Positions 7,222 to 15,062 of a stretch of 20,398 nucleotides of DNA are shown here, in pieces; position 1 is the stretch's first letter; every line of letters begins with the position of its first letter. Source of the DNA: SIAJ01 sp036266155 (GTDB lineage Bacteria > Planctomycetota > Planctomycetia > Gemmatales > Gemmataceae); NCBI GenBank assembly GCA_036266155.1, contig DATANR010000450.1, positions 1 to 20,398 on the forward strand, in the 5' to 3' direction. The notes under the pieces were generated by a model that had not been told where the DNA came from, did not search any database, and saw only the letters and a list, made by a program, of their open reading frames with translations. The position numbers and the translations under genes were made by a program.

Positions 7222-7745
7222 CCGATGGGCTCGGGCACTCCTTCGGACCGTCAATGGCGTTTTCGCTGAGCGAGTACGTGTATTGGATCGGAGGGCGTTA
7301 AATTGAAACGGATTGCTGGGTGAAAAAGACAATCTCAGAAAATCCGGTTTTCCACTCGGGATCGACGCTGTCATGGGGCACAGACTTTGCCATGACCATC
7401 GACAATCGCGCAAGACCAGTTCACCAGGCTGAAGAGTCAAGCGAAATTTACCCAAAGCTACCCCTTGCAATCCAGGGCGGCCCACAGCTAGACTTCCATC
7501 CAATCAAAAAAAATGAGAAAAGAACATTCCAAATGGAAGCCGATCGCCGACGTCACGGCGCAAAGTGATCGTTCACGCATCGGCGGCCGCCGACTTATCC
7601 ATGAAACAACGCGTGGTTGATCCCTGGCGTGTGGCGGCAGGCAATTGAAAAGCCATATTTTAGCGACGTGTTGACGCCGAGCGGTGGTCATCGAGCTGGG
7701 ACTACGTAACAGTCATTCGGCGGTAGTAATGCTGGGAGAATCACG
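7222..7745. other. 524-bp gene-poor region upstream of the DJ-1/tyrosinase unit
   Basis: No convincing gene is seen. The stretch is visibly more A/T-rich than its neighbours, with a run of eight A at 7506-7513 and the A/T-rich block 7645-7661. Short open frames here (such as 7320-7568 plus, 82 codons with a GTG start) lack a ribosome site and any recognisable motif. The promoter of the downstream Tat-signal genes is expected in the last 150 bp, but no good -35/-10 pair was found. It may mark one edge of an inserted block or hold decayed sequence. Confidence 0.5.
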
Positions 7746-8552
7746 ATGCTCGAACCGAGTCGCCGCGATGTGATGGCAGTCGCGGCCGGTACCGTCCTCG
7801 CCGGCGTTGGCACTCGCGAGGCTGGCGCGCATGACAAGGCGCCTGGGGCAGCAGGCCCTATTGTCATCGGGATTCCTCTTTTTTCTGGCGTCACCCTTCT
7901 CGATTTCGCGGGACCACTCCAAATCTTCTTCTTCGCGGGGCTCAAGGTCGTTCTGGTCGCAGAGAACGACAAACCAGTCGCCTGTACGGAGGGCATCTCC
8001 GTTGTTCCAAACCAGACGTTTGAGAATTGTCCCAAGCTGGACGCGCTTCTGGTGCCGGGCGGTGGCGGTATTCCCGAAGCGATCGAGAACACCGCATATC
8101 GGAAGTTTCTGCAAGCGAAGGGCGCCGAAGTGAAGTGGGTCACGTCCGTCTGCCACGGGTCGCTGCTTTTGGCAGCCGCTGGGCTGTTGGACGGCTATGA
8201 GGCGATCACGCACTGGGGGTGGCTGGACTGCCTCCGGATGTTCGACAAGGTGAAGGTACCGACGGACTATTATGCCCGTTACCACATCGACCGGAACCGG
8301 ATTACCGGCGGCGGAATCTCCAGCGGTATGGATGCGGCCCTGGCCATGACCGTGACGTTCCTCGGCGGGAAGGACGGGACGACGGCCGCCAAACGATCGC
8401 AACTCGCGAACCAGTACGCGCCGGCCCCGCCATTCAACGACGGACTGCCGCACGCCGCCGATCCCGACATCTTCTCTGCGGTCCAGGCCGGGATGGCGGG
8501 GCTGGTGAAGCAGACCGAGGACGCCATCAAGAAAGTGATCGGCAAGAAATGA
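7746..8552 (+). CDS. Tat-signal DJ-1/PfpI family protein, isonitrile hydratase-like
   Basis: The 268-residue protein begins with a twin-arginine signal, SRRDVM (5-10), followed by a short hydrophobic Ala/Gly-rich segment (10-22). This suggests export in folded form. The rest is a DJ-1/PfpI fold with FSGVTLLDFAGPLQ (46-59), LDALLVPGGGGIPE (98-111), the nucleophile elbow WVTSVCHGSLLLAAAGLL (131-148, Cys C136), and ITHWGWLD (154-161). ITHW after the elbow resembles isonitrile hydratases and AraC-linked amidase-like proteins. His137 stands where isonitrile hydratase has Thr, so the reaction is uncertain. GGGAG (7734-7738) supports the start. The gene lies 43 bp before the tyrosinase gene and is likely co-transcribed. 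Confidence 0.87.
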   Translation: MLEPSRRDVMAVAAGTVLAGVGTREAGAHDKAPGAAGPIVIGIPLFSGVTLLDFAGPLQIFFFAGLKVVLVAENDKPVACTEGISVVPNQTFENCPKLDALLVPGGGGIPEAIENTAYRKFLQAKGAEVKWVTSVCHGSLLLAAAGLLDGYEAITHWGWLDCLRMFDKVKVPTDYYARYHIDRNRITGGGISSGMDAALAMTVTFLGGKDGTTAAKRSQLANQYAPAPPFNDGLPHAADPDIFSAVQAGMAGLVKQTEDAIKKVIGKK

Positions 8553-8595
8553 ATTGTTTTCCGTAAATTCCTCAAGCACATGGGAGACCGCCGCG

Positions 8596-10134
8596 ATGAG
8601 CAACAACGTGACTCGACGAAAGTTTCTGGCCACTGCCGGCGCGACCGCCAGCGGGTTCCTATGTTTGCCTGGGGACGCACTCGGCCAACCGGGGTCGGTC
8701 CGCACCCGGCGGAGCGTCTTTAGCCTGACTGCCCCGATTGCGGATTACCGCACGGGCGTAGGCGTCATGAAGACGCGATCCGCAACTGACCCGACCAGTT
8801 GGATCTACCAAGCGAACATGCATGGAACATACACGGCGCCGCCGGCCGGGGCGCTTTGGAACCAGTGTCAGCACGGTAGCTTCTTCTTCCTCTCCTGGCA
8901 TCGCATGTACCTGTACTTTTTCGAGCGCATCGTGCGGAAAGCCTGCGGGAACAATGCCTTCGCTCTCCCGTACTGGAACTACACTTCCCAGACCCTCTCG
9001 GCCCGACAGTTGCCGCTGGCGTTTCGGCAGCCGACATTTAACAGCAGCCCTAACCCGCTTTACGATGCGGCGCGCAACACTGGCATCAATAGCACTGCCA
9101 ACCCGGCGGCGCTGTCGTACTCGGCCACGCTCTTTTCGACTGCCTTCGGCTACACGAACTTCGCTTCCGCGGGCGGGAGCGGGGCCAGCTTTGGCGGGCA
9201 AACACTGGCGGCCCCAGCCCACTTCGCGGGACCGCATGGCCAACTCGAATCGCAGCCGCACGACATCATCCACGGACTCCTCGGCGGGTCCGGCGACATG
9301 GGCGATCCGAACCGCGCCGCGCGCGATCCCATCTTTTGGCTGCACCACGCGAACATCGACCGCCTCTGGAAGCGCTGGCTCCAGCAAGGCGGCGGACGAG
9401 TGAACCCGACCGCGAACAATGCGTGGATGACCCACGAGTTCGAGTTCTATGATGAAAATGGACACAAAGTTAAGTTGAAGGGGTCGGACGTCCTGAACAC
9501 CGTCACGCAGCTTCAGTACCGATACGACGACGACCCCGTGACCTTCGGGCCCGCCGCATTTGCCGTGTCGGCGGAAGCGGCGCCGCCCAAGAAAGAGAAT
9601 CCCGTGGAATCGGTTGCGGTCGCCGAACAGCAGGGCATCGCGCTGGGTACCCGTCCGGTCCGGGTCGCCGTGACACTGAAGGAGCCCGCCAAGAAGGCCG
9701 TGGCCCGCGCGCTCGGCGCCGCGGCCGTGGCGGCCGACAACCCCATCACCCTGCACCTTGATGATGTCGCGTTCGACAAACAGCCGGGAATCTACTACGA
9801 AGTGTACCTCAACGTTCCGGCGGACGAGGACAATCCGGAGTTTCACAACGGCCACTTCGTGGGCAACCTGGGCTTCTTCGCCAAGACGCACGAGCCGGCC
9901 GCCGGTGCCGACCCACACGCCGCGATGACCGACGGCGGCGCAAAGCAGTCGCACGTGTTCGACATCACCGGGCTAGTGCGGGAGTTGTCCGCCGAGAAGA
10001 AGTGGGATCCGGAGAAGGCCACGATCACCTTCATCCCCCGCGGCCTTGAGGACTCGGACGGGCACCCGTTGGAAATCAAAACGGACGCCAAGATCAAAGT
10101 CGGCAAGGTGTCGTTTCAGAGCACCAAGGAATGA
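8596..10134 (+). CDS. Tat-exported tyrosinase / polyphenol oxidase
   Basis: The 512-residue protein opens with the twin-arginine signal TRRKFLATAG (6-15). The type-3 dicopper site is complete. CuA ligands are H76 (NMHGTY), H93 (QCQHGSFFFLSWH) and H102. CuB ligands are H222 and H226 (PHDIIHG) and H250/H251 in DPIFWLHHANIDRLW. Such enzymes oxidise phenols and catechols to quinones with O2. C91 lies two residues before H93, the spacing of the Cys-His thioether in fungal tyrosinase. Residues about 345-512 resemble the C-terminal (KFDV-type) domain of plant polyphenol oxidases. The ATG at 8596 was chosen over one 42 bases upstream because it puts RRKFL at the N-terminus and has GGGAG 9 bases before it. 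Confidence 0.93.
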   Translation: MSNNVTRRKFLATAGATASGFLCLPGDALGQPGSVRTRRSVFSLTAPIADYRTGVGVMKTRSATDPTSWIYQANMHGTYTAPPAGALWNQCQHGSFFFLSWHRMYLYFFERIVRKACGNNAFALPYWNYTSQTLSARQLPLAFRQPTFNSSPNPLYDAARNTGINSTANPAALSYSATLFSTAFGYTNFASAGGSGASFGGQTLAAPAHFAGPHGQLESQPHDIIHGLLGGSGDMGDPNRAARDPIFWLHHANIDRLWKRWLQQGGGRVNPTANNAWMTHEFEFYDENGHKVKLKGSDVLNTVTQLQYRYDDDPVTFGPAAFAVSAEAAPPKKENPVESVAVAEQQGIALGTRPVRVAVTLKEPAKKAVARALGAAAVAADNPITLHLDDVAFDKQPGIYYEVYLNVPADEDNPEFHNGHFVGNLGFFAKTHEPAAGADPHAAMTDGGAKQSHVFDITGLVRELSAEKKWDPEKATITFIPRGLEDSDGHPLEIKTDAKIKVGKVSFQSTKE

Positions 10135-10150
10135 TTCGTCAAACCTTGAC

Positions 10151-10210
10151 TGGGCAAGAAAAGGTGAAGCAGACAGTTTGCGGAAACTAGTCGCGTCCTT
10201 TTCTTGCCCA
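10151..10210. terminator. 14-bp perfect inverted repeat after the tyrosinase stop
   Basis: TGGGCAAGAAAAGG (10151-10164) is the exact reverse complement of CCTTTTCTTGCCCA (10197-10210). The 32-base interior holds a second small hairpin, AGTTT-GCGG-AAACT (10175-10188). It begins 16 bases after the stop codon, so a termination or 3' stabilising structure is plausible. The long loop and the absence of a U-tract make a standard intrinsic terminator unlikely. Confidence 0.5.
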
Positions 10211-10289
10211 AAACGGGATGACCTTCTCTGAAGGCAATGCGCCCGAACACTTGAGTATTTTTGTCGGGTCACGCCACAATAGATTTCAT

Positions 10290-10303
10290 TTTGTTGCAAC
10301 AAA
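10290..10303. repeat. Perfect 14-bp palindrome
   Basis: TTTGTTGCAACAAA is fully self-complementary with no central spacer. The form suits a dimeric DNA-binding protein, but it lies between convergent genes, not at a promoter, so an operator role is not well supported. Confidence 0.4.
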
Positions 10304-10421
10304 GTCGGCTACGACGTCGTTGGCCGGTCAATTCCGGGGGTTCCTGGCGCTAGAATTTTGCGTCGCGATTTTTCGGCGCATCTTATTACGCCGTAATCAG
10401 TTCAATGCGGTTTTTGCAGTG

Positions 10422-10473
10422 AGAGATTGCCAACCCCCCATATGTGTTTGGCAATCTCTGTTGGCAATCTCTG
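10422..10473. repeat. 13-bp tandem duplication with an inverted copy (possible terminator of the minus-strand operon)
   Basis: TTGGCAATCTCTG occurs twice head to tail (10448-10460 and 10461-10473). An inverted copy, AGAGATTGCCAA, lies at 10422-10433. The inverted arm can pair perfectly over 12 bp with either direct copy, giving a short or a long loop. It sits 24 bp downstream of the PP2C stop, so it may terminate the long minus-strand operon, with a duplicated 3' arm. A T-rich tract (TTTTTG) lies at 10411-10416, on the far side for minus-strand reading. Confidence 0.55.
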
Positions 10474-10497
10474 AATTCTTGCGACGAAAACCAGGCC

Positions 10498-12531
10498 CTA
10501 CGCCACTCGCACGACGGCGACGGTCACATTGTCCAGCGCCCCCTCGAAAAGCGCCAGGTTGACGAGTCGGCGTGCGGCGCGTTCGGCATTGCGAGCGTCG
10601 CGCAGGACGCCCTGCATGGCATCGAGCGTGACTTGATTCGACAGGCCGTCCGAACAGACGATGATCCAGTCGCCGGGCTCCAAGGCGACCGCATAAACGT
10701 CGGGATAAACGTCGGGCCGACCGCCGATCGCTTGATGCAATTCGGATCGCCGCGGATGTACCTCGGCCTCGGCGGGTGTGATTTGCCCCAATTCCACCAG
10801 TCGGCCGACCAGGGTATGGTCGCGAGTAATCTGCACGAGCTTGCCGCCGCGCATGCGATAGACCCGACTATCGCCGACGTGACCGACCACCGCGGAGGCG
10901 CCGTCGACCAGAACGACCTCGGCCGTGCAGCCCATGCCACGGGCGCCCTGGTTGTTCTGCGACGCGGCAAACACCCGAGTATTGGCCTCGCGCAATGCGA
11001 CCGTCACACGTTCCGCATGAGCATCCGACGATCGTTCAGGGGACTCGGGATCGACAGTGAACGCCGGGATCGACAGCGGCGCCGCGGACTGGATTTCGTA
11101 AGTCGTTCCTTCGTCAATCGTCGGCGTGGGTTCATCTTCGCTCGCATCCAGTGGCGGCGCGGGCAGAGGTGTCACCGGGAGGCCAATGGAGAACGGCGGC
11201 GAAGCCAACAATTCCTGGCGAAGGGCGTGCAAGGCTAGCGCGGCCGCAACCTCGCCGCTGGCCATGCCGCCCATGCCGTCGGCCAAAAGGACGAGCGCGG
11301 CCTCATCCGTGTCGTCGAGGCGGGCGTTGCCGGTGTGGTAGATCGTGACACCGTCCTCATTGCCGCTGCGCACCATGCCGACCGTCGACCACGCGGCCAC
11401 ATCGATCTTGACGCGGTCGAGATTGCGCCGGCATGACCCGAGCGCGGCCATCAACTCGTGAAAGCCAGTCCGATCGACGAGCGCGCCATCGGCGGTCGGA
11501 AATCGTTCGGCCGGATCGCGAACAAAGGTCCGCGAAAGGATGCGAACGATAAACGGGTTGGCATCGGGCACGCGTTCCAGGAAGTGCTTCGGCGTCCCGG
11601 TCAACGTGAAGTCGAGGTCCGAGAGTTCTCGGCCCATGAGCAACGCGTACAGCAAGGCCCCGAAGGCGAAGAGATCGGAACGTGCGTCGACCTCCGCGGG
11701 ATTCAGCAAGAGTTCGGGCGCCGTCGAGAAGCCGCCACGCAGGGGAACGTCGGCGGGCAAAGGCAGCGGGAGGAGTTCCGTCAGGTCCGCGAGGATGGCC
11801 AGGCCGCTGGGCGAGACCACAATCATTTCGGGCCGAAGTCCTTCGACGATTGCGCCGGCGAAGTGCAGGCGATCGAGCGCCGCGGCGATTTGTGTGAGCC
11901 ACCCGAAACGATCGCGATTGGTCACATCCGACCGATCCCAAGCATCCCACAACGCCACGCCGGTCGGAATCTCTTCAACGAGATAGCTGTATCCGTCCTC
12001 CGAAAATGAGTCGATGAGACGCGGCAGCGACAAGTGGGCGGCACGCAACAGCAACGCTTGTTCCCACGCGACGCCCGGCCATCCGTGTGAGCCCGTGGGA
12101 GCGGCAATTTGGATCGTCGCCTGATCGGCTGGAATGTCAGGGAGAGTGAACTCGAAGTCGGAACCTAATGAAACATCCGAAGCGATCGTCGGCGGTATGG
12201 CCGGCTCTTCCGGTAATCGCTGGCGGATGACGACGACGGGAATGACCTCGCCAAGCGTGCCTTCGTCGTGACCGCGAAAGCGCGTCACGCCGGCCCGGTC
12301 GCTGATGAGCAGAGTCAACCGGTAACGGCCCGCGATCAGACCCTCGGGTAACTTCGACGCACTTGCGATTTCCGCTCCGAAAATGAAGCCGCAGTCCCCG
12401 CAAAAAACAACGTCGCCAACACGAGGGGCGCCGCATTGCGCGCACGTGGCAGGCATCGTAGGTGCAGCGGGCGCGGTGACATCCGCTCCCGTGGGAGCGG
12501 CGGGTTCGGCGGCAGTCGATTCGTCGGTCAC
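10498..12531 (-). CDS. Zinc-ribbon / pseudokinase / PP2C-type protein phosphatase fusion
   Basis: From the GTG at 12531 the protein has 677 residues. A zinc ribbon (C30, C33, C44, C47) is followed by a kinase-like domain (about 66-360) and a PP2C domain (about 378-677). The kinase part is degenerate: the HRD loop reads IVEGLRPEMIVV (228-239), so the catalytic Asp is lost, and DFG is also absent. APELL and DARSDLFAFGALLY remain. The PP2C metal residues are intact in RSGNEDG (388-394), LLADGMGG (415-422), VCSDGL and DNVTV (667-671), so it should dephosphorylate Ser/Thr. An in-frame ATG at 12612 and a TTG at 12627 would lengthen it, but the added codons include ATA and AGA and encode a basic, unconserved stretch. 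No start has a good ribosome site. It is the last gene of the kinase/MoxR/VWA string. Confidence 0.88.
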   Translation of the reverse strand: MTDESTAAEPAAPTGADVTAPAAPTMPATCAQCGAPRVGDVVFCGDCGFIFGAEIASASKLPEGLIAGRYRLTLLISDRAGVTRFRGHDEGTLGEVIPVVVIRQRLPEEPAIPPTIASDVSLGSDFEFTLPDIPADQATIQIAAPTGSHGWPGVAWEQALLLRAAHLSLPRLIDSFSEDGYSYLVEEIPTGVALWDAWDRSDVTNRDRFGWLTQIAAALDRLHFAGAIVEGLRPEMIVVSPSGLAILADLTELLPLPLPADVPLRGGFSTAPELLLNPAEVDARSDLFAFGALLYALLMGRELSDLDFTLTGTPKHFLERVPDANPFIVRILSRTFVRDPAERFPTADGALVDRTGFHELMAALGSCRRNLDRVKIDVAAWSTVGMVRSGNEDGVTIYHTGNARLDDTDEAALVLLADGMGGMASGEVAAALALHALRQELLASPPFSIGLPVTPLPAPPLDASEDEPTPTIDEGTTYEIQSAAPLSIPAFTVDPESPERSSDAHAERVTVALREANTRVFAASQNNQGARGMGCTAEVVLVDGASAVVGHVGDSRVYRMRGGKLVQITRDHTLVGRLVELGQITPAEAEVHPRRSELHQAIGGRPDVYPDVYAVALEPGDWIIVCSDGLSNQVTLDAMQGVLRDARNAERAARRLVNLALFEGALDNVTVAVVRVA

Positions 12532-12623
12532 AGGCGATGTATCCAGCCGAATGAAGGGTCTCCGGCATATCGTAAGCCGGTTGCCGGTGTGTTGAAAGGG
12601 GTGACGCCACATGCTCCTGAACC

Positions 12624-12657
12624 GCAACTGCCGGCCCAGGCCGGATGCGCCGGTTGC
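12624..12657 (-). repeat. Hairpin in the kinase-phosphatase junction
   Basis: GCAAC (12624-12628) pairs with GTTGC (12653-12657). Inside lie CCGGCC and GGCCGG-type arms (12631-12644, CCGGCCCAGGCCGG, near-palindromic). The structure covers a possible TTG start of the phosphatase gene, which favours a downstream start. It could tune the kinase to phosphatase ratio. Confidence 0.3.
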
Positions 12658-12661
12658 GCCG

Positions 12662-13957
12662 TTACAGGCGGGCCCCGCAGGTGATGCAGAATCGACAGCC
12701 GAGCAGTGTCGGTCGATCGCATTTCAAGCACGGGATCCCGCTCGGCGCCATAGGTGATGCGCAACCGCGGCAGTACGGCTCGCGAGCGGGCGTCGCTGTA
12801 CCGCACTTGGCGCAGTAAATTTCGCGCGTCACCGATCCGCGCTCCAGATCGCCCTTGAAGTCACGCGCGGACAAATAGCGATCGCTCACATCCTCCGATA
12901 GGTTGATGCCGATCAACTCCCAGAACCACCGATCGCCGACGGCATGGGACGAGAGATTGCGCATGACCTCGCGGCCGGTAAAGAACCCCTCCGGCGCGCG
13001 CCCGGTTGCCAAATGGTAGAGCGTCCCTGCCAATGCGAACAGATCACTGCGCGGCTCCGGCTTACCGATGACCTGTTCGGGCGGGGCATAACCCTCCGTA
13101 TAAACTTTGGTCTTGGCGACGCCGCGTTCTTTTTGCCCCTGCCCCATGTCGCGTGCTGTTCCAAAGTCGATCAGCCGAATCGTCTCGCCATCCGGCAAGA
13201 GCATGACGTTTTCCGGCTTCATATCGCGATGCACGACCGGCGGATTCATTCGGTGCATGTGCGCGAGGGCCTCGCAGATCTTCGCGCCCCACGCCGCGAC
13301 CTTTTTGATCGGGAACGGGGCGGCGCCCGGCTTGTCGAGCAGACTGAGGAGGTTGTTGCCCGGAATGAAGTCGATCACAAGATATGCGGCGCTTCCATCT
13401 TCGATGAAGTCATGCACGCGCGGCACGATCGAAATATGTTGCAGGCTGCGCAACATGTCAGCCTCGCGACGAAAGAACTTTCGTCGCAGTTCGAATTCTT
13501 TCGGATCGGCGGCAATCATTTCCTTGATCGCAATCGACGAGCGATTTCCGACGTCTGTGCCCCGATAGACGATGCCGAAGCCGCCCGTGGCCAGCGCCTC
13601 ATCAATGCGGTATTTGCCGACGATGAGTTGACCAATGGCTCGCGGCAGCGGCGTGTTGCAGCGCTGGCAGAGGCGCTCGCCGGGCGGGTTGAGCGTGCCG
13701 CAGGAAGTGTTGGGACAGACGTTGGGCTTGTCGTCGGCTTCGAGTTTCGAAGGCACGGCGAGCACGGCCGACTGATAGCCGCAATCCGGGCAGGCGCTCG
13801 TTCCCTCCGTCATGCCGGCCCCGCAGACCGGGCATTGCGTCACGGGCAGCGGGGCGGTAAAGACATGCGAACACTTGCACTTGACGGACTTGCCGAGCAA
13901 GCCGTCGGGCAATTTCAAGTGCTGGCCGCACGCGGGACAGGGGACGACCTGGGGCAT
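12662..13957 (-). CDS. Ser/Thr protein kinase with multiple N- and C-terminal zinc ribbons
   Basis: The 431-residue protein has three Cys4 ribbons before the kinase domain (C7/C10/C27/C29, C42/C45/C56/C59, C81/C86/C97/C100). Two follow it (C382/C385/C396/C399 and a set from C410 to C427). The kinase domain (about 113-375) looks fully active: ATGGFGIVYRG (123-133), K145 in IAIKEM, E165 in READML, HRDMKPEN (243-250) and IDFGTARD (263-270). There is no transmembrane segment or extracellular sensor, unlike PknB, so signals are probably sensed through ribbon-mediated protein contacts. It lies between the MoxR gene (30 bp) and the pseudokinase-PP2C gene. The pair forms a likely kinase/phosphatase couple acting on shared targets. 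No Shine-Dalgarno is obvious before the ATG. Confidence 0.94.
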   Translation of the reverse strand: MPQVVPCPACGQHLKLPDGLLGKSVKCKCSHVFTAPLPVTQCPVCGAGMTEGTSACPDCGYQSAVLAVPSKLEADDKPNVCPNTSCGTLNPPGERLCQRCNTPLPRAIGQLIVGKYRIDEALATGGFGIVYRGTDVGNRSSIAIKEMIAADPKEFELRRKFFRREADMLRSLQHISIVPRVHDFIEDGSAAYLVIDFIPGNNLLSLLDKPGAAPFPIKKVAAWGAKICEALAHMHRMNPPVVHRDMKPENVMLLPDGETIRLIDFGTARDMGQGQKERGVAKTKVYTEGYAPPEQVIGKPEPRSDLFALAGTLYHLATGRAPEGFFTGREVMRNLSSHAVGDRWFWELIGINLSEDVSDRYLSARDFKGDLERGSVTREIYCAKCGTATPAREPYCRGCASPMAPSGIPCLKCDRPTLLGCRFCITCGARL

Positions 13958-13987
13958 GGGTTCATCATAACAAGCGAAGGCCGACGA

Positions 13988-14986
<999 letters not shown>

Positions 14987-14999
14987 GGTGTCAACCAAA

Positions 15000-15035
15000 T
15001 GGGACGTATGGGACGTAGAAGACGCTTGGGACGAT
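15000..15035. repeat. Nine-base tandem repeat (TGGGACGTA units) before the MoxR gene
   Basis: Four consecutive 9-base units read TGGGACGTA, TGGGACGTA, GAAGACGCT and TGGGACGAT. On the coding strand they give the ACGTCCCA pattern, with another GGTTGAC segment between them and the MoxR start. They fill most of the gap between the VWA stop and the preferred MoxR start. I recall similar GTCCCA strings in planctomycete intergenic DNA, but a genome count is needed. Confidence 0.6.
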
Positions 15036-15062
15036 ACCGAGCCGCGCTGTACTGCCATTAAG

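Larger units (their letters stand above)
10135..10497. other. 363-bp convergent intergenic region rich in short repeats
   Basis: The tyrosinase gene (plus) and the PP2C gene (minus) converge here. No gene is supported. The A/T-richer DNA holds three separate symmetric structures, listed individually: a 14-bp inverted repeat, a 14-bp perfect palindrome, and a 13-bp tandem duplication with an inverted copy. Bidirectional termination is the simplest role. Remnants of a mobile element are the alternative. Confidence 0.55.

Noticed and set aside
6667..7503. A 278-codon minus-strand open frame opposite DUF1802
   Set aside because: The opposite strand matches DUF1802 from its first residues and has a ribosome site. 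The minus frame has no motif.
7320..7568. An 82-codon open frame in the gap before the DJ-1/PfpI gene
   Set aside because: It has a GTG start without a ribosome site, mixed composition and no recognisable family, so it is not supported as a gene.
8659..9954. A 431-codon minus-strand open frame across the tyrosinase gene
   Set aside because: It lies opposite the copper-site region of the tyrosinase and shows no domain or start site.
10135..10497. Insertion sequence or integration site in the repeat-rich gap
   Set aside because: No transposase or integrase, no flanking target duplication and no tRNA are visible. The repeats are equally explained by terminators.
12532..12627. Longer start (TTG 12627 or ATG 12612) of the pseudokinase-PP2C gene
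   Set aside because: The ATG has AGGAG only 1 base upstream, too close to act. The TTG lies within a hairpin. The extra codons include rare ATA and AGA. This is not excluded.
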